Shown: positions 1 through 5,141 of the stretch, in pieces
How positions within the stretch are numbered: the stretch's first letter is position 1
How the letters are laid out: each line of letters opens with the position of its first letter
Source of the DNA: CAISIP01 sp031367285
Lineage (GTDB): Bacteria > Pseudomonadota > Gammaproteobacteria > Burkholderiales > Burkholderiaceae_C
NCBI GenBank assembly: GCA_031367285.1
Contig: JANLPN010000041.1
Location: forward strand, 1 to 6,904
Length of the DNA: 6,904 nucleotides
Direction of reading: 5' to 3'
Notes under the pieces: model-generated
What the model was told of the DNA's origin: nothing
What the model saw: only the letters and a program-made list of their open reading frames with translations
Database searches by the model: none
Program-made: the position numbers and the translations under genes

Positions 1-617
1 ACCGTAGTAAAGCCCAGCGCCTTGATCTCCTCGAGGATCTTTTCGATCTCGTGCACGATCACCGGCGCCAGGCCTTCGTAGGGTTCGTCGAGCAGCAGCA
101 GCTTCACGTCGCGCGCCAGCGCCCGCGCCACGGCCAGCATCTGCTGCTCACCGCCCGACATGGTCACGGCCTCCTGCCTGCGCCGTTCGGCCAGCCGAGG
201 AAAGTGGTCGTAAATCCGCTCCAAGGCCCAGCCAACCGGCTTTTCTATCTGGGCCAACTGCAGGTTCTCCTCCACCGTCAGTCCGGGAATAATGCGACGG
301 TCTTCCGGCACCAGTCCCACCCCCAACCGGGCCGCCTGCCAGGCGCTCATGCGGTGCAGCGCCTGGCCGTTGAGCCAGATCTCGCCACTGTGCAGCTGCG
401 GGTCGTCCAGCCGTGCAATCGTGCGCAAGGTAGATGTCTTTCCGGCGCCATTGCGGCCAAGCAAGGCGACGATTTCACCTTCGCGTACATCAAAGCTCAC
501 ACCCTGCACCACATAACTCTGGCCGTAATACGCGTGGATGTTGCGGCATGAGAAAAAGGCCGGCGGTACGCCGGCCACTGCGGCATGCGTGCCTGCGCTG
601 GCCAAAGTTGCTTCCAT
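1..617 (-). CDS. livF: LivF-type ABC transporter ATPase (3' part missing)
   Basis: This is one of the two cytoplasmic ATPases that power the Liv-type importer encoded by this operon. About 205 residues are visible before the window edge, and the C-terminus lies outside. Walker A is GRNGAGKT (residues 54-61), the ABC signature is MSGGEQQ (153-159) and Walker B is LLLLDEP (173-179), followed by YEGLAP. The stretch VPEDRRIIPGLTVEENL (103-119) is the usual LivF block after the Q-loop, with D106 where many homologues have G. The start ATG shares one base with the stop of the preceding ATPase gene (TGATG), which suggests translational coupling, and GGGGGAG lies about 10 nt upstream. The protein carries about 20 poorly conserved residues before the ABC fold begins at FSCRNIHAYYG, so a later start (GTG at codon 14) is possible but less well supported. 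The family is certain from the motifs; the substrate is not readable from an ATPase. Confidence 0.95.
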   Translation of the reverse strand, partial: MEATLASAGTHAAVAGVPPAFFSCRNIHAYYGQSYVVQGVSFDVREGEIVALLGRNGAGKTSTLRTIARLDDPQLHSGEIWLNGQALHRMSAWQAARLGVGLVPEDRRIIPGLTVEENLQLAQIEKPVGWALERIYDHFPRLAERRRQEAVTMSGGEQQMLAVARALARDVKLLLLDEPYEGLAPVIVHEIEKILEEIKALGFTT

Positions 618-1372
618 CACGGATAGGCTCCCCCGAGGTAGGCTTCCTGCACACGCGGATCGCCCTTGATGGCGTCCGGCTCGCCTTCGGCGATGACGGT
701 GCCTTGGGCCATCACGCTAATGCGGCTGGCCAGCGAGAACACCACATGCATATCGTGTTCGATGATGATCTTGGTCACGCGGCCGGCACCAATGCGTTGC
801 AGCAGGTCGATCGTGTTGTTGGTGTCGGCGCGCGACATGCCGGCCGTGGGCTCGTCCAGCAATAACAGCTTGGGGTCCTGCACCAGGCACATGGCAAGCT
901 CCAGACGTCGTTTGTCACCGCGCGACAGACTGCTGGCGATCATGTGGCGTTTGCTCGCCAGCGCCACGTCGTCGAGCATTTGTTCGGCGCGCTCGCGCAC
1001 CTGCGCCTGTCCGTTGGTGCGCTGCCAGGCATTGACACGAAACGCACCATCGCGGCGTGCCAGCGCGGGCACCATCACGTTGTCCAGCAAACTCATCTCG
1101 GCAAAAATCTCGGGCGTCTGGAAAACGCGCACTACACCCGCCTGGTTGATCTCGTGGGGTTGCAGGCCGACCAGGGATTGGCCGCTGAAAGTCACCGAAC
1201 CGGCATCCGGCGTGAGGCGGCCGACGAAGCAGTTCAGCAGCGTGGACTTGCCCGCGCCGTTGGGACCGATGATCGCGTGCACGCTGCCTTCCTCCACGGT
1301 CAGGTTGACGTCGTCGAGCGCGCGCAGGCCGGCAAAACTCTTGCTCACACCTTTCACATGCAGTATGGACAC
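617..1372 (-). CDS. livG: LivG-type ABC transporter ATPase, GTG start
   Basis: This is the second cytoplasmic ATPase of the importer, 251 residues and the usual LivG length. Walker A is GPNGAGKST (36-44), the Q-loop Gln is Q85 in VFQTPEIF, Walker B is LLLLDEP (169-175) followed by TAGMS, and the switch histidine is H206 in IIIEHDM. The end EGEPDAIKGDPRVQEAYLG is the typical LivG C-terminal tail. The signature loop reads LSRGDKRRLE (149-158) rather than the textbook LSYGQ or LSGGQ; LSxGD variants occur in LivG subfamilies. The frame stays open upstream to an ATG at 1489, but that would overlap livM by about 100 nt and add residues unlike any ABC protein. The GTG at 1372 is preferred because AGGAG lies 8 nt before it, directly after the livM stop. 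The stop overlaps the livF start by one base. Confidence 0.95.
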   Translation of the reverse strand: MSILHVKGVSKSFAGLRALDDVNLTVEEGSVHAIIGPNGAGKSTLLNCFVGRLTPDAGSVTFSGQSLVGLQPHEINQAGVVRVFQTPEIFAEMSLLDNVMVPALARRDGAFRVNAWQRTNGQAQVRERAEQMLDDVALASKRHMIASSLSRGDKRRLELAMCLVQDPKLLLLDEPTAGMSRADTNNTIDLLQRIGAGRVTKIIIEHDMHVVFSLASRISVMAQGTVIAEGEPDAIKGDPRVQEAYLGGAYP

Positions 1373-1380
1373 GTTGCGGG

Positions 1381-1385
1381 CTCCT
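1381..1385 (-). promoter_or_regulatory. Ribosome binding site deciding the livG GTG start
   Basis: On the minus strand AGGAG follows the TAG stop of livM without a gap and sits 8 nt before the GTG at 1372. This strong Shine-Dalgarno sequence is the reason for choosing the GTG over the in-frame ATG at 1489. Confidence 0.75.
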
Positions 1386-2546
1386 CTATCTGGTGGTCGA
1401 CGGCAACGGATGTGTCTTGGGCTGGCTGGCAGAAGTATCGCGGCGCGTGCGCCAGATCCATATCCGCCGTACGCCCTCCACCACCCCACCGGGCAAGAAA
1501 ATCACCAGCACCATGAACAGCACCCCGAGTGTCAATTGCCAGCCATCCCCCACGAATAGCCCGGCCAGCGCCACCACCGGCCTTTCAATTGCATCGGGCA
1601 GAAAGCCGAAAACACTGTGCAGTGTCTGGCCGTTGAAGGACGAAAAGATGTTCTCCAGGTACTTGATGATTACCGCGCCCAACACCGGGCCGATCAGCGT
1701 GCCCACTCCGCCCAGGATCGTCATCAGCACGACCTCGCCCGACGCCGTCCACTGCATGCGCTCGGCGCCCGCCAGCGGGTCGGTGATGGCCAGCAGCCCG
1801 CCGGCCAGGCCGGCAAAACAACCGGAGATTACAAACGCCGTCAGTGCATAAGGTCGGGTGTGAACGCCGGTGTACTTGAGCCGGCTCTGGTTCGACTTGA
1901 TAGCCTTGAGCATCAGGCCGAATGGCGAACGCATGATGCGCATGGCGATGTAGAAACTCACGATCAGCACGACGGCGCAAAAATAGAAGCCACCGTAGCC
2001 TTGCATCGGGATCCCGAACAGGTTGCTGTCGGGGATCCCCGGGGCAGGCTCGAAGAACAGGCGATCCAGCACCCGGGCGTCGCCACGCTCCAGCTTCAGG
2101 CCGGTCTCGCCGTTGGTGATGGGCGTCAGCACCGAATAGGCCAGGTTATAGGACATTTGGGCGAACGCCAAAGTCAGAATCGAAAAGTAGATACCGGAGC
2201 GGCGCAGGCTGATGTACCCGATGACCAGCGCGAAAATACCCGCCAAAAGCATGCTGAACAACAGGGCCGCCAACACGTTCATGGTCAGCAGCTTGAAACT
2301 CCAGACTGCGGTGTAAGACCCGACCCCCAGGAACGCTGCGTGGCCGAAGGACAGGTAACCAGTGAGCCCGAACAGGATATTGAAGCCGATCGCAAAAATG
2401 CCGTAGATGGCGAACTTCTGCATCAGGTCCGGGTAGGCCGCCCCGACAGGCTTGAGCCAGATCGGCATGGCCAGTACTGCGATAGTGAAGGCCAGCAAAA
2501 GAACGCGGTCGTTCTTGCGCGAAGAGAGGTACGTCGTGCTTGTCAT
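1386..2546 (-). CDS. livM: LivM-type ABC transporter permease
   Basis: This is an inner-membrane permease subunit of 386 residues, expected to pair with the LivH-type protein to form the translocation pore. Hydrophobic segments run through most of the chain (about 15-31, 43-62, 88-112, 120-140, 186-203, 232-256, 270-296 and 325-355). Family hallmarks are GYLSFGHAAFLGVGSY (63-78), the loop TNGETGL (144-150), and the cytoplasmic coupling region from FGLMLKAIKSNQ (209-220) into TAFVISGCFAGLAGG (236-250). VLMTILGGVGTLIGPVLGA (273-291) is the conserved late segment. A hydrophilic loop (151-185, rich in charge and proline) probably faces the periplasm. The C-terminal 25 residues are basic and not hydrophobic, so likely cytoplasmic. 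The start ATG is 3 nt after the livH stop, with GGAAG 8 nt upstream inside the end of livH. The substrate cannot be assigned from the permease. Confidence 0.95.
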   Translation of the reverse strand: MTSTTYLSSRKNDRVLLLAFTIAVLAMPIWLKPVGAAYPDLMQKFAIYGIFAIGFNILFGLTGYLSFGHAAFLGVGSYTAVWSFKLLTMNVLAALLFSMLLAGIFALVIGYISLRRSGIYFSILTLAFAQMSYNLAYSVLTPITNGETGLKLERGDARVLDRLFFEPAPGIPDSNLFGIPMQGYGGFYFCAVVLIVSFYIAMRIMRSPFGLMLKAIKSNQSRLKYTGVHTRPYALTAFVISGCFAGLAGGLLAITDPLAGAERMQWTASGEVVLMTILGGVGTLIGPVLGAVIIKYLENIFSSFNGQTLHSVFGFLPDAIERPVVALAGLFVGDGWQLTLGVLFMVLVIFLPGGVVEGVRRIWIWRTRRDTSASQPKTHPLPSTTR

Positions 2547-2549
2547 GTA

Positions 2550-3566
2550 TCAGTCTTCCATCACGCCCTTGCGGCCGAACAATCCGCGCGGCAGCACCAG
2601 CAGGACCACCACCGCCACCAGATAAATGATGACCTGATCGATGCCGGGAAGGACGCCCTTGACCTCGTTCATGGACGCAAAGGACTGCAGGATACCGAGC
2701 AGGAAACCGGCTGCCACCGCCCCGATCAGGGAGCCCATGCCACCGACCACCACCACCACGAAGGACAACACCAGGAAGTCCATGCCCATGTGGTAGTCCG
2801 GCGGCAGGATGGGCGTGTACATGGCTCCGGCAAGCCCGGCCACGACCACGGCAATGCCAAACACGATAGTGAAGCGCCGCTGGATGTCGATGCCCAGCAA
2901 GCCCACGGTTTCCCGGTCGCGCATGCCGGCGCGCACCACCATGCCGAAGGTGGTGAATTGAAGAAATGCGAAAACCGCGGTCACCAGGAAAGCCGAGAAG
3001 CTGAAATACACCAGCCGCCACCAGGGATAGACCACGGCATCGCCCAGACCCAGCCAGGCGCCGATGTTGGCGCTGCCGGAAACGATTTCCGGTGCCGGTT
3101 GGGGAATCGGATTGGCCCCGAATGCCGCCTTGATGAGCTCCTGCAACACGATCGCCAGGCCGAAGGTCACGAGAATCTGATCGGCATGCGGGCGACGGTA
3201 GAAATGCCGGATCAGTCCGCGTTCGAGCAGCACCCCCAGCAGCAGCATGAGCGGAATTGCCAGCAGGATCGACAGCGGCACCGCGTAGTCAATCAGTTTG
3301 AGGCCCGCATCGCCAAACCAGATCTTCAGGTAGGGGACATCGGTGTAGCTATCGAAGAACGTGACGCTGGGGTCCTTCACGTGTTTGGACAGCGTAAGAA
3401 TCTTCTGCATGCCGACGGCGCAGAACGCGCCCAGCATGAACAGCGCGCCATGCGCGAAATTCACCACGCCCAGGGTGCCGAAAATCAGCGTCAGGCCGAG
3501 CGCGATCAGCGCATAGGCGCCGCCTTTGTCCAGGCCGTTGAGCAGTTGAAGGACGAAGGCATCCAT
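2550..3566 (-). CDS. livH: LivH-type ABC transporter permease
   Basis: This is the other inner-membrane permease subunit, 338 residues. The start DAFVLQLLNGLDKGGAYALIALGLTLIFG and the following GVVNFAHGALFMLGAF (33-48) are diagnostic of LivH. The coupling-loop region is FGMVVRAGMRDRETVGLLGI (207-226), leading into VVVAGLAGAMYTP (240-252). The late block FVVVVVGGMGSLIGAVAAG (269-287) and the end VLLVLPRGLFG (321-331) are also typical. The protein is longer than the compact LivH (about 290-310 residues), mainly because of a hydrophilic stretch at about 58-92 (KHVKDPSVTF to FGDAGLKLID) between the second and third membrane helices. The start lies 21 nt after the binding-protein stop. The ribosome site is weak (CCGGAA, about 6 nt before the ATG), so expression may lean on coupling to the upstream gene. 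Confidence 0.95.
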   Translation of the reverse strand: MDAFVLQLLNGLDKGGAYALIALGLTLIFGTLGVVNFAHGALFMLGAFCAVGMQKILTLSKHVKDPSVTFFDSYTDVPYLKIWFGDAGLKLIDYAVPLSILLAIPLMLLLGVLLERGLIRHFYRRPHADQILVTFGLAIVLQELIKAAFGANPIPQPAPEIVSGSANIGAWLGLGDAVVYPWWRLVYFSFSAFLVTAVFAFLQFTTFGMVVRAGMRDRETVGLLGIDIQRRFTIVFGIAVVVAGLAGAMYTPILPPDYHMGMDFLVLSFVVVVVGGMGSLIGAVAAGFLLGILQSFASMNEVKGVLPGIDQVIIYLVAVVVLLVLPRGLFGRKGVMED

Positions 3567-3587
3567 GGTGTTCCGGGTTGGCGGCGC

Positions 3588-4922
3588 TCATGCCACGGTA
3601 TAGGGGCCTAGCGCGCCCCCGCCCATGGACGCGTCGTACTCCACGTCGGCCCGCGGCACCACCTTTACGATGTCCAGCAGGTCGAACTTGTTGCTCGGCT
3701 TTTCCTTGCCGCGCACCACCAGGCAGCTCTTCATGCACTGGTGGTCACCGGCGCGGTACTCGGTGGCGCCGTTGCCCATGCCGTCAAACTTGAAGCCTTC
3801 GAGCTTCTTGATCACCTGCTCGGGGTAGAAGGTACCGGCCATCTCGCAGGCGTTGGCGTACAGCAGCGTCTGCACATAGCAGGTGTGCGCGGCTTGGGAC
3901 GGCGGCTGGCCGTACACTTGGCCGAACGATTTGGCAAACGCCTTGGTGGCTTCGTCGGGCAGCTTCCAGTCCCAGTTCGCGGTGCCGAAAATGCCCTTGA
4001 TCGCGTCGCCTGCCCCCTGCGCCATCAGCTCCGAGAACAAGGGCACCACGATCTCGAACTTCTTGCCGTTGGCTATCTTGTCGCGCAGGCCGAACTGCAC
4101 CGCCTGGGTCAGCGAGTTGATCATGTCCTTGCCGTAGTGGTTCAGGATCAACACGTCGGCGCCGGAGTTCAGCACCGGTGTGATGTATTGCGAGAAGTCG
4201 CCCAGACCCAATGGGGTACGCACCGCCGCGACAGTCTTCCAGCCCAGCGCTTCGGTCGAGTTCTTCATCGACTCTTCCTGCGTCCAGCCCCAGGTGTAGT
4301 CCGCTGTCAGGTGGTAGGCCTTGCGCTGTTTGCCGTATTCGGCGCCCAGGATCGGTCCCAGCGCCTTGCCCGACATGTAGGCATTGAAAAAATGCCGGAA
4401 GCCGAAACGGCGCCGGTCCTTCATCGTGGTGTCGTTGGAGTGTGACAAGCCGACCATGTAAATCACGCCCATCTCCTGTGCCAGCGACTGCTGCGCCACC
4501 GCCACGGCGGAGGACGAGCAGCCGGAGTACATGATGATTCCGTCTTTCTCGATCATGCGTTTGGCCGTTGCGCGCGCTGCGTCGGCCTTGGTCTGCGTGT
4601 CGCCACTGACGTATTCCACCTTCTTGCCCAGCACGCCGTTGCCTTTGAGTGCGCTTGGTTTCAGGGTCTTTACCATGCCGCCGTCACCTTCGCCATTCAG
4701 GTGCTTGACGGCCAACTGGAAGGCGCGCAGCTCATCCGCGCCCTCGTCGGCGTAGGCCCCGGTCTGCGGAACCGTGAAGCCGAACTTGACCGTGCTGCTC
4801 TTGCTGGGGTCGTTGCGGAAGTCTGCCGCCCACGCGTTGCGCACAAAGAAGAAAGGCGCGGCCACGCTGGCGCTGAATGCGGCAATGCCCTTGAGTGCGG
4901 TGCGTCGAACATCGTTTGTCAT
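3588..4922 (-). CDS. Periplasmic substrate-binding protein of the Liv-type importer, Tat-like signal
   Basis: This is the first gene of the importer operon, 444 residues. It belongs to the type I periplasmic binding proteins of the LivJ/LivK class (peripla_BP_6) and should capture the substrate in the periplasm and deliver it to the LivH/LivM pore. The N-terminus has RRTALKG (6-12), then a moderately hydrophobic stretch and AWA-AD, predicting cleavage after A32. The RR-x-A-L-K pattern resembles a twin-arginine signal. The mature chain opens with VKFGFTVPQTGAYAD (45-59), the usual first strand and loop. YSGCSSS (132-138) corresponds to the CSSS ligand-contact segment of E. coli LivJ. DFSQYITPVLNSGADVLIL (242-260) and GDHQ (392-395) are further family blocks. 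Five cysteines remain in the mature part (C135, C348, C359, C396, C400), unusually many. The start is supported by GGAGA 7 nt upstream. Amino acids are the default guess for the class, but the adjacent acyl-type regulator points to a carboxylate or related compound; the ligand is unresolved. Confidence 0.93.
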   Translation of the reverse strand: MTNDVRRTALKGIAAFSASVAAPFFFVRNAWAADFRNDPSKSSTVKFGFTVPQTGAYADEGADELRAFQLAVKHLNGEGDGGMVKTLKPSALKGNGVLGKKVEYVSGDTQTKADAARATAKRMIEKDGIIMYSGCSSSAVAVAQQSLAQEMGVIYMVGLSHSNDTTMKDRRRFGFRHFFNAYMSGKALGPILGAEYGKQRKAYHLTADYTWGWTQEESMKNSTEALGWKTVAAVRTPLGLGDFSQYITPVLNSGADVLILNHYGKDMINSLTQAVQFGLRDKIANGKKFEIVVPLFSELMAQGAGDAIKGIFGTANWDWKLPDEATKAFAKSFGQVYGQPPSQAAHTCYVQTLLYANACEMAGTFYPEQVIKKLEGFKFDGMGNGATEYRAGDHQCMKSCLVVRGKEKPSNKFDLLDIVKVVPRADVEYDASMGGGALGPYTVA

Positions 4923-4929
4923 GTTGCTT

Positions 4930-4934
4930 TCTCC
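4930..4934 (-). promoter_or_regulatory. Ribosome binding site of the substrate-binding protein gene
   Basis: GGAGA on the minus strand lies 7 nt before the ATG at 4922, a good match in sequence and spacing. Confidence 0.7.
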
Positions 4935-5006
4935 GTCGGTTGGGTTATCGATCCGATTGCCGGTGGTCGCGACGCGGCCTCATTGGCGATCTTTGAGAAG
5001 ATTAGG

Positions 5007-5015
5007 CTTTCAAAG
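5007..5015. repeat. Palindrome CTTTCAAAG, candidate operator
   Basis: CTTTCAAAG is a perfect palindrome around one central base. Its right half TCAAAG also pairs with CTTTGA at 4991-4996 (13-nt spacer), giving a second, larger inverted repeat. It sits on the operon side of the divergent region, where a repressor or activator of the importer could bind. Function is inferred from position only. Confidence 0.35.
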
Positions 5016-5100
5016 TCAAGAATACAACAAGTAATTGACTTTAAATATAATTCTTGTCAATATCAGATATGACATCAGAGTCAATCTGTCAACAATTGAC
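5015..5100. repeat. Cluster of six GTCAA/TTGAC cores, candidate operator array
   Basis: GTCAA occurs at 5015-5019, 5056-5060, 5080-5084 and 5088-5092; TTGAC occurs at 5035-5039 and 5096-5100. They pair as inverted repeats: ATTGAC (5034-5039) with GTCAAT (5056-5061) across 16 nt, GTCAAT (5080-5085) with ATTGAC (5095-5100) across 9 nt, and the nested GTCAACAATTGAC (5088-5100) with a 3-nt centre. Such density in a divergent promoter suggests binding sites for the adjacent XRE regulator. TTGAC also resembles a sigma-70 -35 box, so some copies may be promoter elements. Confidence 0.5.
5046..5051 (+). promoter_or_regulatory. Candidate -10 box of the regulator gene
   Basis: TATAAT is a perfect sigma-70 -10 hexamer about 90 nt before the regulator start. 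Sequence 16-18 nt upstream (around ATACAACA, 5022-5029) is a poor -35 box, so the promoter would be weak or activator-dependent. It lies inside the GTCAA/TTGAC cluster, so a bound regulator would cover it. Confidence 0.35.
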
Positions 5101-5130
5101 CTTGCAACGCAGCAAAGCAAAGGTTTTTAC

Positions 5131-5135
5131 GGAGG
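5131..5135 (+). promoter_or_regulatory. Ribosome binding site deciding the TTG start of the regulator
   Basis: GGAGG is an ideal Shine-Dalgarno core. It abuts the first in-frame TTG (5136), which leaves no spacing, but is 6 nt before the second TTG (5142). This makes 5142 the likely start. Confidence 0.7.
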
Positions 5136-5141
5136 TTGAAT

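Larger units (their letters stand above)
4923..5141. promoter_or_regulatory. Divergent control region between importer operon and XRE regulator
   Basis: These 219 nt contain no credible gene. They separate the minus-strand importer operon from the plus-strand regulator and must hold both promoters. Positions about 5010-5100 are strikingly AT-rich against GC-rich surroundings. A perfect TATAAT lies at 5046-5051 on the plus strand, and a perfect TTGACA lies on the minus strand at 5060-5055. Neither has a good partner box at standard spacing, so promoter calls remain tentative. The core GTCAA or its complement TTGAC occurs six times between 5015 and 5100. The binding-protein ribosome site (GGAGA, 4934-4930 minus) and the regulator ribosome site (GGAGG, 5131-5135 plus) mark the two ends. 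A regulator gene divergent from the operon usually implies control from this region. Confidence 0.75.

Noticed and set aside
1373..1489. N-terminal extension of livG to the ATG at 1489
   Set aside because: The extra 39 residues look like out-of-frame permease sequence and would overlap livM; the GTG at 1372 with AGGAG fits much better.
1617..3611. Long plus-strand open frame (664 codons) opposite livM and livH
   Set aside because: Its translation is rich in His, Gln, Arg and Asp with no domain-like pattern, and it lies wholly antisense to two clear permease genes. This is the usual by-product of GC-rich codon use.
3741..4445. Plus-strand open frame (234 codons) opposite the binding-protein gene
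   Set aside because: Low-complexity His/Arg/Gly-rich translation, fully antisense to a well-supported gene.
5055..5060. Minus-strand TTGACA as the -35 box of the importer promoter
   Set aside because: At 16-18 nt spacing there is no acceptable -10 hexamer (CAATTA at 17), and the hexamer belongs to the repeated GTCAA/TTGAC set, so operator use is at least as likely.
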